From Thalassovita autumnalis (lineage in GTDB: Bacteria; Pseudomonadota; Alphaproteobacteria; Rhodobacterales; Rhodobacteraceae), in the NCBI RefSeq assembly GCF_001458255.1, contig NZ_CYSB01000035.1, forward strand, positions 57,317-121,316: a DNA stretch of 64,000 nucleotides, written 5' to 3'. The notes under the pieces were generated by a model. The model was given only the letters and a program-made list of their open reading frames with translations, had not been told where the DNA came from and did not search any database. The position numbers and the translations under genes were made by a program. The first letter of the stretch is position 1; each line of letters opens with the position of its first letter. Below are positions 53,104 to 61,060 of the stretch, one piece after another.

Positions 53104-54426
53104 ATGACTTCAAACGCGCTGACGCCAGGCATTGTTTCTGGGCGGCTCCCCGCGGAGGACCTGGTCGAGAATTTCTCGGACCTGCATCCCCCGCTTGACG
53201 ATCACGAGGCGCTGGTCGCCGCGGATCGTTGTTACTTCTGTCACGACGCGCCCTGTATGACGGCCTGTCCGACAGATATCGATATTCCCTTGTTTATCCG
53301 GCAGATCGCCACCGGCACCCCGGATGCGGCGGCCAAAACAATTCTGGAGCAGAATATTCTGGGCGGCATGTGCGCTCGTGTCTGCCCCACCGAAACGCTG
53401 TGTGAACAGGTCTGTGTGCGCGAAACCGCTGAAGGCAAGCCGGTGGAGATCGGCAATTTGCAGCGTTACGCCACCGATACTTTGATGGCATCGGGTGTGC
53501 ATCCGTTCACCCGTGCGGCCGCAACCGGCAAGAAGGTGGCGGTTGTTGGCGCTGGCCCTGCGGGCCTCAGCTGTGCGCACCGTTTGGCCAGCAAAGGCCA
53601 TGACGTGACCATCTATGATGCGCGCGCTAAATCCGGTGGCCTCAACGAATTTGGTATCGCGGCCTACAAGTCGGTCGATAATTTCGCTGAAAAAGAGGTC
53701 GACTGGCTGCTGCAGATTGGTGGCATCACCGTGGAGCATGGCAAAGGTTTGGGCGCCGGCCTGTCACTGGAGAAGCTGAAGGCCGATTATGACGCGGTGT
53801 TCCTTGGCATCGGTCTGGCCGGTGTGAACGCGCTGAATGTCGACGGCGAAGACAAAGACGGCGTGTTGGATGCGGTCGATTTCATTGCTGAGCTGCGCCA
53901 GGCCGATGACCTGTCTCAGGTGGCGATTGGCCGGGATGTTGTGGTCATCGGCGGCGGCATGACCGCTGTGGATGCTGCCGTGCAGGCCAAACTGCTGGGC
54001 GCCTTGAACGTCAGCCTGGTTTACCGCCGCGGCAAAGATCGCATGAACGCCTCCGCGTTTGAGCAGGAGCTGGCCGCCACCAAAGGGGTGCGCATTATCA
54101 CCAATGCCTCACCCAAGGCGGTGATCGGCAATGGTGCGGTGCAGGAGATTGAGTTCGAATACACCGATGATGATCTGCAAGCGACCGGCCAGACCGTACG
54201 TCTGGCGGCCGATCAGGTATTCAAAGCCATTGGTCAGCAGCTGGGCGGTGATGACCTACCCGCGGTTGAGCGTGGCAAGATCACCGTCAGCGGCGCAGGG
54301 CGCACCAGCATGGCAGGGGTCTGGGCCGGGGGTGACTGTGCCTCAGGCGGCGATGACCTGACCGTAACCGCGGTGGCCGAGGGTCGCGATGCGGCCGAAG
54401 ACATTCACGCCGCGCTGTCGGCGTAA
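53104..54426 (+). CDS. preT: NAD-dependent dihydropyrimidine dehydrogenase, PreT subunit
   Basis: A 440-residue GltD-like flavoprotein passing electrons from NAD(P)H to PreA for reduction of uracil and thymine to the dihydro forms. The N-terminal Fe-S region has CYFCHDAPCMTACPTDI and CARVCPTETLCEQVC; FAD binding is at VAVVGAGPAGLSCA and NAD binding at VVVIGGGMTAVDAA. ATG at 53104 is used for GGAGG 5 bases upstream; the frame to 53059 runs toward the operator. Followed by preA after 18 bp. Equivalent to PydX in some naming. Confidence 0.92.
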   Translation: MTSNALTPGIVSGRLPAEDLVENFSDLHPPLDDHEALVAADRCYFCHDAPCMTACPTDIDIPLFIRQIATGTPDAAAKTILEQNILGGMCARVCPTETLCEQVCVRETAEGKPVEIGNLQRYATDTLMASGVHPFTRAAATGKKVAVVGAGPAGLSCAHRLASKGHDVTIYDARAKSGGLNEFGIAAYKSVDNFAEKEVDWLLQIGGITVEHGKGLGAGLSLEKLKADYDAVFLGIGLAGVNALNVDGEDKDGVLDAVDFIAELRQADDLSQVAIGRDVVVIGGGMTAVDAAVQAKLLGALNVSLVYRRGKDRMNASAFEQELAATKGVRIITNASPKAVIGNGAVQEIEFEYTDDDLQATGQTVRLAADQVFKAIGQQLGGDDLPAVERGKITVSGAGRTSMAGVWAGGDCASGGDDLTVTAVAEGRDAAEDIHAALSA

Positions 54427-54444
54427 GCAAAGGGAGATAGCACA

Positions 54445-55752
54445 ATGGCCGATCTCACAAGCGAATTCATCGGGATCAAATCCCCAAACCCGTTCTGGCT
54501 GGCCTCGGCGCCGCCGACAGACAAGGAATACAACGTCCGCCGCGCCTTTGAGGCCGGCTGGGGCGGTGTGGTCTGGAAAACCCTCGGCTCCGAAGGTCCG
54601 CCGGTGGTCAACGTCAACGGCCCGCGCTACGGCGCGATCTGGGGGGCGGATCGTCGCCTCCTGGGGCTCAACAATATTGAGCTGATCACCGACCGTCCGC
54701 TGGAAACCAACCTGCGCGAAATCAAATCAGTGAAGCGCGACTATCCTGATCGGGCGGTCATCATCTCACTGATGGTGCCTTGCGATGAGGAGAGCTGGCG
54801 CGAAATCCTGTACCGTATCGAAGACACCGGCGCGGATGGGGTGGAGCTGAACTTTGGCTGTCCGCATGGTATGGCCGAACGGGGCATGGGCTCTGCCGTG
54901 GGGCAGGTGCCGGAATACATTGAAATGGTGACCTCCTGGGTCAAACAGTATTCCAAGATGCCCTGCATCGTGAAGCTGACCCCGAACATCACCGATGTGC
55001 GCAAACCGGCCGAAGCCGCCCTGCGCGGCGGCGCCGATGCGGTCAGCCTGATCAACACGATCAATTCGATCACCTCGGTCGATCTGGATGACTTTGCACC
55101 GGAGCCAACAATTGACGGCAAAGGCACCCACGGCGGCTATTGCGGCCCGGCGGTGAAACCGATTGCGTTGAACATGGTGGCGGAAATCGCCCGCAGCCCG
55201 GAAACCGCAAACCTGCCGATTTCGGGCATTGGTGGCGTGACCACATGGCGCGATGCGGCCGAATTCATGGCGCTGGGGGCGGGCAACGTGCAGGTCTGTA
55301 CTGCCGCAATGACCTATGGGTTCAAAGTGGTGCAGGAGATGATCTCAGGCCTCAGCGATTACATGGATCGCAAAGGCATGACCTCAACCAGTGAGCTGGT
55401 TGGCCGCGCGGTGCCTAATGTCACCGACTGGCAGTATCTGAACCTGAACTATGTGACCAAGGCCAAGATCGACCAAGACGCCTGCATCAGCTGCGGCCGC
55501 TGCTTTGCCGCCTGCGAAGACACCAGTCACCAGGCGATCGAAATGTCTGAGGATCGGGTGTTCACGGTGAAGGACGACGAATGCGTCGCCTGTAACCTGT
55601 GCGTTAACGTCTGCCCGATTGAAAACTGTATCACGATGGAGCAGGTCGCTGCCGGTCAGTTGGATGAGCGCACTGGTGAAAAAGTGCCGGAAGAATACGG
55701 CAACTGGACGCAGCACCCGAACAACCCCTCAAACTTTGAGGCGGCTGAATAA
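54445..55752 (+). CDS. preA: NAD-dependent dihydropyrimidine dehydrogenase, PreA subunit
   Basis: A 435-residue enzyme that reduces the C5-C6 bond of uracil and thymine, first step of the reductive pathway. FMN-binding dihydroorotate-dehydrogenase-like barrel (SPNPFWLASAPPTD, LNFGCPHGMAERGMG, NITDVRKPAEAALRGGAD, GIGGVTTWRDA) with the catalytic Cys in GGYCGPAVKPIAL, then two 4Fe-4S motifs CISCGRCFAAC and CVACNLCVNVCPI. Ends at a strong terminator. Also called PydA. Confidence 0.95.
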   Translation: MADLTSEFIGIKSPNPFWLASAPPTDKEYNVRRAFEAGWGGVVWKTLGSEGPPVVNVNGPRYGAIWGADRRLLGLNNIELITDRPLETNLREIKSVKRDYPDRAVIISLMVPCDEESWREILYRIEDTGADGVELNFGCPHGMAERGMGSAVGQVPEYIEMVTSWVKQYSKMPCIVKLTPNITDVRKPAEAALRGGADAVSLINTINSITSVDLDDFAPEPTIDGKGTHGGYCGPAVKPIALNMVAEIARSPETANLPISGIGGVTTWRDAAEFMALGAGNVQVCTAAMTYGFKVVQEMISGLSDYMDRKGMTSTSELVGRAVPNVTDWQYLNLNYVTKAKIDQDACISCGRCFAACEDTSHQAIEMSEDRVFTVKDDECVACNLCVNVCPIENCITMEQVAAGQLDERTGEKVPEEYGNWTQHPNNPSNFEAAE

Positions 55753-55782
55753 GGCAGCTGTTCTAAGTACCTCAATCCAATG

Positions 55783-55816
55783 AAAAGCGCCCTGGTCGAA
55801 AACCGGGGCGCTTTTT
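55783..55816 (+). terminator. Intrinsic terminator of preTA
   Basis: Stem AGCGCCCTGGT / ACCGGGGCGCT (one G-T wobble) with loop CGAAA, preceded by AAAA and followed by TTTTT. Confidence 0.85.
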
Positions 55817-55831
55817 CAATGTTTGGCATTT

Positions 55832-55860
55832 GAGTATTTGAGGATCATTGAAAGGCGCAG
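55832..55860 (+). repeat. Dispersed intergenic motif, copy B
   Basis: GAGTATTTGA then GGATCATTGAAAGGCGCAG, between preA and rutR. Best copy for comparison with those at 22865 (minus strand) and 61021 (plus strand). Confidence 0.6.
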
Positions 55861-55899
55861 GTGGTACGGCCGCTGCCGCGCCGAGGTATGCGATGTGAT

Positions 55900-56586
55900 T
55901 TACGGCGTCAGAAGCTTGCGGAACATCGTATCCAGATAGGCATCGGCGCCGTCGATCGGGTCACGTTCATCGGGGCTGAGGACGCCGATCTGCACCTCAA
56001 AGTCGGCATAGTGCTGGGTTGTTGCCCAGATCGAATACAGCAGATGGCGCGGATCAACGGTGGCCAGCTGGCCCGCCTGCATCCAGGCGCGCAGCACTTC
56101 GGTCTTTTCATCCACCAGGGGTTTCAGCCCGCTGATCAGATGCGGTTTCATCCGGGGCGCGCCTTGCAGAATTTCATTGGCAAACAGCCGGGATTCGCGC
56201 GGGTATTCCCGGCTCATCTGCACTTTGCGGTGAATATAGGCCATGACCTCTTCCAGCGGGTCGCCGTTGGGGTCCATCTCGGCCAATGGGTCCAGCCAGG
56301 TTTCCATCAGCTGGTTCAGCAGGGTCACATGGATCGCTTCTTTGCCATCGAAATAATACAGGATGTTGGGTTTGGACAATCCGGCGGTCTTGGCGATCTG
56401 ATCCAGCGTTGCGCCGCGGTAGCCATGTTGGGCAAAAACCTCAAGCGCGGCCTCAATGATCCGCTTGCGGTTGCGCTGCTGAATCCGGCTGAGCTTCTTC
56501 TCAGCTGGGGGCGTTTGCGCCGTTTCTGCGGCGGTTCCCGTGGCTTGATCTTGGGCCTGATCTTGGGCGGTATCACTTTGCGTCAT
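55900..56586 (-). CDS. rutR: RutR-type pyrimidine regulator (TetR family)
   Basis: A 228-residue TetR protein with a long, Gln/Ala/Thr-rich N-terminal tail. The HTH (RNRKRIIEAALEVFAQHGYRG, then IAKTAGLSKPNILYYF) and the C-terminal IWATTQHYADFEVQIG closely follow E. coli RutR, which senses uracil and thymine. ATG at 56586 has AGAGG upstream; the longer frame to 56802 would cross the operator. RutR operators lie here and before preT and the ABC genes, so it should control the whole module and itself. Confidence 0.88.
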   Translation of the reverse strand: MTQSDTAQDQAQDQATGTAAETAQTPPAEKKLSRIQQRNRKRIIEAALEVFAQHGYRGATLDQIAKTAGLSKPNILYYFDGKEAIHVTLLNQLMETWLDPLAEMDPNGDPLEEVMAYIHRKVQMSREYPRESRLFANEILQGAPRMKPHLISGLKPLVDEKTEVLRAWMQAGQLATVDPRHLLYSIWATTQHYADFEVQIGVLSPDERDPIDGADAYLDTMFRKLLTP

Positions 56587-56700
56587 GCGGACCTCTGAAT
56601 GCGGTGCCACGAAAAACATCGCGGTCTGATAACTTGGCCATTGTAGCGGCGCCAATGAAAGAGTTTTCTTGACAGGTGCCCCTGCGTTCGCAATCGTCAC

Positions 56701-56716
56701 TTTACCAAATGGTAAA
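56701..56716. promoter_or_regulatory. Candidate RutR operator 2 (rutR and hydrolase)
   Basis: TTTACCAAATGGTAAA, a perfect 16-bp palindrome apart from the centre and matching the RutR pattern. It lies between divergent rutR and the M20 hydrolase gene (104 bp before the hydrolase ATG). Confidence 0.75.
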
Positions 56717-56819
56717 AAAGCAGCAAGAGGGCGCCGCTCTCCAGCCAGAAGAAGGTCCGGGACAGGGCTAGAGCAGTCAGCGGCACGTCCTCTCACGACC
56801 ACTGGAGAGGGAGATCGGC

Positions 56820-58070
56820 ATGTCCGCGCCGGGTGAAAATCTGAAAATCAATGGCGACCGTCTTTGGGACAGTCTGATGGAAATGGCCAAAATTGGTCCC
56901 GGGATTGCCGGGGGCAACAATCGCCAGACCCTGACCGATGAGGATGCCGAGGGCCGTGCGCTGTTTCAGCAGTGGTGTGATGCGGCGGGTATGAGCATGG
57001 GCGTGGACACGATGGGCAATATGTTTGCCACCCGTGCCGGAACTGATCCTGAGGCGCTGCCTGTCTATATGGGCAGCCATCTGGACACCCAGCCGACGGG
57101 CGGCAAATACGATGGGGTTCTGGGCGTTCTGGGCGGGCTGGAAGTGATCCGCACGATGAACGATCTGGGCATCAAAACCAAACATCCCATTGTGGTGACC
57201 AACTGGACCAATGAAGAGGGCACCCGTTTTGCCCCGGCGATGCTGGCCTCGGGCGTGTTCACAGGTCGTCATACCCAGGATTGGGCCTATGACCGCGTGG
57301 ACGCCGAAGGAAAACGCTTTGGGGATGAGATCGCGCGGATCGGCTGGATCGGCGATGAAGAGGTCGGCGCGCGCAAGATGCATGCGATGTTTGAGCTGCA
57401 CATCGAACAGGGCCCCATTCTGGAGGCTGAGGGCAAAGACATTGGCGTTGTCACCCATGGTCAGGGCCTGCGCTGGATCGAATGCACTGTGACCGGCAAG
57501 GAAAGCCACACAGGCTCCACCCCGATGCCGATGCGCAAAAACGCTGGCCGCGGTCTGGCCCGCATCACCGAGCTGGTGCATGAGATTGCGATGAAACATC
57601 AGCCCAATGCGGTGGGTGCAATTGGCCATGTGGATGTCTATCCAAACTCGCGCAACATCATCCCGGGCAAGGTGGTCTTCACCATCGATTTCCGCTCGCA
57701 CCTGCAAGAAGTGATCGATGCGATGCTGGCAGAGTTTGCTGAAAAAGCGCCGAAACTCTGCGAAGAGATTGAGGTCGGGCTGGAGTGGGAGATCGTCGGC
57801 CAGTTTGATCCACCCGCCTTTGATGAGAACTGCGTCAACGCTGTGCGCGATGCGGCGGAACGTCTGGGCTATAGTCATATGGATATCGTGTCCGGCGCCG
57901 GCCACGATGCCTGCTGGGTCAATGATGTAGCCCCCACCGCGATGATCATGTGCCCCTGTGTCGATGGCCTCAGCCACAATGAGGCCGAGGAGATCAGCAA
58001 AGACTGGGCCGCAGCTGGCACCGATGTGCTGCTGCATGCCGTGTTGGAAACCGCACAGGTGGTTGAGTGA
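56820..58070 (+). CDS. M20 Zn-dependent carbamoyl-amino-acid hydrolase (probable beta-ureidopropionase)
   Basis: A 416-residue M20/allantoate-amidohydrolase-type enzyme. Metal and catalytic motifs: MGSHLDTQPTGGKYDGVLGVL (read in pieces), WTNEEGTRFAPAMLASGVF, FELHIEQGPILE and the C-terminal SGAGHDACWV, with VTGKESHTGSTPMPMRKNAG. Family members hydrolyse N-carbamoyl amino acids, allantoate or ureidopropionate; with preTA and a dihydropyrimidinase next door, N-carbamoyl-beta-alanine is the likely substrate (last step of the reductive pathway). GAGAGGGAGATCGGC precedes ATG. Confidence 0.88.
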   Translation: MSAPGENLKINGDRLWDSLMEMAKIGPGIAGGNNRQTLTDEDAEGRALFQQWCDAAGMSMGVDTMGNMFATRAGTDPEALPVYMGSHLDTQPTGGKYDGVLGVLGGLEVIRTMNDLGIKTKHPIVVTNWTNEEGTRFAPAMLASGVFTGRHTQDWAYDRVDAEGKRFGDEIARIGWIGDEEVGARKMHAMFELHIEQGPILEAEGKDIGVVTHGQGLRWIECTVTGKESHTGSTPMPMRKNAGRGLARITELVHEIAMKHQPNAVGAIGHVDVYPNSRNIIPGKVVFTIDFRSHLQEVIDAMLAEFAEKAPKLCEEIEVGLEWEIVGQFDPPAFDENCVNAVRDAAERLGYSHMDIVSGAGHDACWVNDVAPTAMIMCPCVDGLSHNEAEEISKDWAAAGTDVLLHAVLETAQVVE

Positions 58071-58084
58071 TCAGATAACACATT

Positions 58085-58099
58085 GGGGGCCATGCCCCC
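58085..58099. other. GC-rich hairpin after the hydrolase gene
   Basis: Perfect stem GGGGGC, loop CAT, GCCCCC, directly downstream of the M20 hydrolase; no T tract. It may pause or partly end transcription before the next gene. Confidence 0.5.
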
Positions 58100-58106
58100 G
58101 ACCCCC

Positions 58107-58130
58107 GGGATATTTGGGCTAAGAAGAAAG
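58107..58130 (+). repeat. Possible variant of the dispersed motif, copy E
   Basis: GGGATATTTGGGCTAAGAAG then AAAG, between the hydrolase and the immunity-like gene. It shares only the ATATTT and GAAAG elements with copies A-C, so kinship is uncertain. Confidence 0.3.
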
Positions 58131-58137
58131 ACGCTAC

Positions 58138-58557
58138 GTGGCAAATAAGAAGCGCAACACGCAAAAAACGATCAATAGCTTGATGGGCTGGCCTGATAAC
58201 AAAGGCCCGTTCCCCAGCAGCTTGGTTGAGTGCTGCGAAAAAGCCTGTGCAAAGCCGTTGAACGATCTTTCACTGTCTGAGCTACAAGCGCTTATACAGA
58301 ACCAGATCGCTTTGCCTTTGGTCGTGGAACGTGCGGTGTCTGAGCTGTCTGAGAACCCTTTGCTTTGTGCCCGACATTTTGAGGGGGATATGATGCAGAC
58401 AGTCTTAAAGCTGCCGCACGGTTTTTGGCACGAAAACCGGGACCTCTGGCTTAGCGTCAGCGATTTGCTGAGCTCTTTTCAGGCTCAAGTGGCGGAGATC
58501 AATGATGCGGCCGTCGTTTTCCAAGCGGCAACGGCACCCAGGCGCGTGGACGTTTAG
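58138..58557 (+). CDS. Orphan CDI-type immunity protein
   Basis: A 139-residue protein whose core SLSELQALIQNQIALPLVVERAVSELSENPLL and then FEGDMMQTVLKLPHGFWHEN follow the pattern of contact-dependent growth inhibition immunity proteins (LIGQ-like helix, GDL(L) and vL.lp..FW), quoted here in pieces. No CdiA or CdiB is in the window and no toxin module is next to it. It starts with GTG (ATAATAAG-like codons follow: an AT-richer start than its neighbours). It interrupts the hydrolase-dihydropyrimidinase operon, suggesting insertion by transfer. It might alternatively be a related protein with another role. Confidence 0.65.
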   Translation: MANKKRNTQKTINSLMGWPDNKGPFPSSLVECCEKACAKPLNDLSLSELQALIQNQIALPLVVERAVSELSENPLLCARHFEGDMMQTVLKLPHGFWHENRDLWLSVSDLLSSFQAQVAEINDAAVVFQAATAPRRVDV

Positions 58558-58639
58558 CTCAGGTAGATAGGCAAAAGTTAGAAACCACTACACGGCTTTG
58601 AAGCGTGAGCTGGTGAAGGTGGAAATAGGGAGAAAGACA

Positions 58640-60103
58640 ATGACAACCAAAGTGATCAAAGGCGGCATGGTTTGCACCGCTGACCGCACCTGGAAGGCCG
58701 ATGTGCTGATCGAGGGCGAGGTGATCAAACAGATCGGCGAAGATCTGAAAGGCGACGAATATATCGACGCTGAAGGCGCCTATGTGATCCCCGGCGGGAT
58801 TGACCCGCACACCCATCTGGAGATGCCCTTCATGGGCACCACTGCGGCTGAGACCTTTGAAAGCGGCACCTGGGCGGCGGCCACGGGCGGCACCACCATG
58901 CTGGTTGATTTCTGCCTGCCGGGTGAAGATGGCTCGATCAAAAACGCGATCAATGAATGGCACCGCAAGTCGGCGCCGCAGATCTGTGCCGACATCGGCT
59001 ATCACATGGCGATCACCGGCTGGAATGAGACCATTTTTGACGAGATGAAAGATGCCGTGGATATGGGCGTCAACTCGTTCAAACACTTCATGGCCTATAA
59101 GGGCGCGCTGATGATTGAGGACGATGAAATGTACGCCTCCTTCAAGCGCTGCAAGGAACTGGGCGCGCTGCCGATGGTGCATGCCGAAAACGGCGATCTG
59201 GTGGCCGATCTGCAGGAAGAGATGCTGGCCAAGGGCATCACCGGTCCCGAAGGTCACGCCTATTCCCGCCCACCTGAGTTTGAAGGGGAGGCCGCCAACC
59301 GCGCGATCACCATCGCGGATGCGGCAGGCACCCCGCTTTATATCGTGCATGTCAGCTGCGAACAGGCGCATGAGGCGATCCGTCGTGCCCGTCAAAAAGG
59401 TATGCGCGTCTATGGTGAGCCGCTGATCCAGTTCCTGACATTGGATGAAAGCGAGTATTTCAAAGGTGACTGGATGCATTCGGCGCGCCGGGTGATGTCA
59501 CCACCATTCCGTAATAAGGCACATCAGGACAGCCTCTGGGCCGGTCTGCAATCGGGTAGCCTGCAGGTGGTGGCCACCGACCATGCGGCCTTCACCTCCG
59601 AGCAGAAGCTGATGGGCAAAGATAACTTCTGCCTGATCCCCAATGGTTCCAACGGGTTGGAGGAACGTCTGGCGGTGCTCTGGACCGAAGGTGTGGAAAC
59701 CGGTCGTCTGACGCCAAATGAATTTGTCGCGGCCACCTCAACCAATGTGGCGAAGATCCTCAACATCTACCCCAAGAAAGGGGCGATTGTGGAAGGGGCG
59801 GATGCTGACATCGTGGTGTGGGATCCGAAAATTTCCAAAACCATCTCGGCGTCGAACCACCATTCGGTGCTGGATTACAACGTGTTTGAGGATTTCCAGG
59901 TCAAGGCTCAGGCACGCTACACCCTCAGCCGGGGTGAGGTCATCTGGGCCTGGGGTCAGAACAGCCAGCCTCAGCCGGGCCGGGGCCGCTTTGTGCCGCG
60001 TCCGGCCTTCAATTCGGCCGCCGTGGCGCTGTCGAAGTGGAAGGAACTGACCGCTCCGAAGCAGATCAACCGCGATCCGCTTAATATTCCAGCAGGTATC
60101 TGA
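58640..60103 (+). CDS. hydA: Dihydropyrimidinase
   Basis: A 487-residue amidohydrolase that opens dihydrouracil or dihydrothymine (or hydantoins) to the N-carbamoyl amino acid. The zinc site shows PGGIDPHTHLEMPFMGTTA (two His), the carbamylated lysine in VNSFKHFMAYKGALM, and the later His in VHAENGD and VVATDHAAF. ATG at 58640 has GGGAG upstream; the longer frame from 58598 adds an unsuitable extension. With preTA and the M20 enzyme this completes the reductive pathway to beta-alanine or beta-aminoisobutyrate. Confidence 0.94.
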   Translation: MTTKVIKGGMVCTADRTWKADVLIEGEVIKQIGEDLKGDEYIDAEGAYVIPGGIDPHTHLEMPFMGTTAAETFESGTWAAATGGTTMLVDFCLPGEDGSIKNAINEWHRKSAPQICADIGYHMAITGWNETIFDEMKDAVDMGVNSFKHFMAYKGALMIEDDEMYASFKRCKELGALPMVHAENGDLVADLQEEMLAKGITGPEGHAYSRPPEFEGEAANRAITIADAAGTPLYIVHVSCEQAHEAIRRARQKGMRVYGEPLIQFLTLDESEYFKGDWMHSARRVMSPPFRNKAHQDSLWAGLQSGSLQVVATDHAAFTSEQKLMGKDNFCLIPNGSNGLEERLAVLWTEGVETGRLTPNEFVAATSTNVAKILNIYPKKGAIVEGADADIVVWDPKISKTISASNHHSVLDYNVFEDFQVKAQARYTLSRGEVIWAWGQNSQPQPGRGRFVPRPAFNSAAVALSKWKELTAPKQINRDPLNIPAGI

Positions 60104-60109
60104 ATTGGC

Positions 60110-60140
60110 GACGCCCCGGACCCGTGTTCGGGGCGTTCGT
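60110..60140 (+). terminator. Probable terminator of hydA
   Basis: Stem ACGCCCCG / CGGGGCGT with a 10-base loop, followed by TCGTTATT. The T tract is imperfect, so some readthrough into the ABC genes is possible. Confidence 0.6.
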
Positions 60141-60142
60141 TA

Positions 60143-60158
60143 TTGACCAAACGGTAAA
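60143..60158. promoter_or_regulatory. Candidate RutR operator 3 (ABC transporter)
   Basis: TTGACCAAACGGTAAA, matching TTGACCANNTGGTCAA with three changes, 42 bp before the GTG of the ATP-binding subunit. Confidence 0.65.
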
Positions 60159-60199
60159 ATAATTGCGCAGTTCAAGCGCAATAACGGAGACACAGGGAC

Positions 60200-60982
60200 G
60201 TGACCAATACCACCGTGATCAGCGCGAAAAATCTGTCGCTGACATTTGAGACCAATGATGGACCCGTGCATGCTTTGAAAGATGTCGATCTGGACATCCA
60301 CAAAGGGGATTTTGTCAGCTTTATCGGCCCGTCGGGCTGCGGCAAGACCACATTCTTGCGCTGCATGGCTGATCTGGAGCACCCCACAGCAGGCAGCATC
60401 ACCGTAAACGGCGTCAGCGCCGAAGAGGCGCGCAAAGCCCGCGCCTATGGCTATGTGTTCCAACACGCGGGCCTTTACCCCTGGCGCACCATTGGCGGCA
60501 ACATCAGCCTGCCGCTGGAAATCATGGGTTATTCGAAGCAGGATCAGCAGGACCGCATCGCCCGGGTGCTGGAACTGGTGGAGCTGGAGGGCTTTGAGAA
60601 GAAGTTCCCCTGGCAGCTGTCCGGCGGCATGCAGCAACGCGCCTCAATCGCGCGGGCGCTGGCCTTTGACGCTGATATCCTGCTGATGGATGAACCCTTC
60701 GGCGCCCTCGATGAGATCGTGCGCGATCACCTCAATGAACAGCTGCTGAAGCTCTGGGCGCGTACCAACAAAACCATCGGCTTTGTCACCCACTCGATCC
60801 CTGAGGCGGTGTACCTCTCGACCAAGATCGTTGTGATGAGCCCGCGACCGGGCCGGATCACCGATGTGATCGAAAGCACCCTGCCGAAGGAGCGACCGCT
60901 GGACATCCGCGACACGCCAGAGTTCCTGGAAATCGCGCACCGGGTGCGTGACGGTTTGCGCGCGGGGCATGCCTATGACTGA
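60200..60982 (+). CDS. ABC transporter ATP-binding protein of the pyrimidine cluster
   Basis: A 260-residue SsuB/TauB-type ATPase: Walker A GPSGCGKTT (55-63), Q-loop, signature LSGGMQQRASIARAL, Walker B ILLMDEPFGALD and switch His in FVTHSIPE. It powers import with the two permeases and the binding protein that follow. GTG start; an earlier ribosome site GGAGAC is present. Directly under RutR operator 3, so the imported compound is probably a pyrimidine or hydantoin-like molecule. Confidence 0.92.
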   Translation: MTNTTVISAKNLSLTFETNDGPVHALKDVDLDIHKGDFVSFIGPSGCGKTTFLRCMADLEHPTAGSITVNGVSAEEARKARAYGYVFQHAGLYPWRTIGGNISLPLEIMGYSKQDQQDRIARVLELVELEGFEKKFPWQLSGGMQQRASIARALAFDADILLMDEPFGALDEIVRDHLNEQLLKLWARTNKTIGFVTHSIPEAVYLSTKIVVMSPRPGRITDVIESTLPKERPLDIRDTPEFLEIAHRVRDGLRAGHAYD

Positions 60983-61020
60983 GCCTCAGCAACTGACGCG
61001 ACGCGGCAAACGCCAACTGA

Positions 61021-61050
61021 AAAGTATTCGCGGATCATTGAAAGCGCAGG
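61021..61050 (+). repeat. Dispersed intergenic motif, copy C
   Basis: AAAGTATTCGC then GGATCATTGAAAGCGCAGG, in the gap between the ATP-binding gene and the first permease. Its end runs into the permease ribosome site. Confidence 0.6.
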
Positions 61051-61060
61051 GGAGCTTGGC

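Noticed and set aside
56793..58037. 414-codon minus-strand frame opposite the M20 hydrolase
   Set aside because: The plus strand encodes intact metal-site motifs; the antisense frame shows none and would begin inside the hydrolase.
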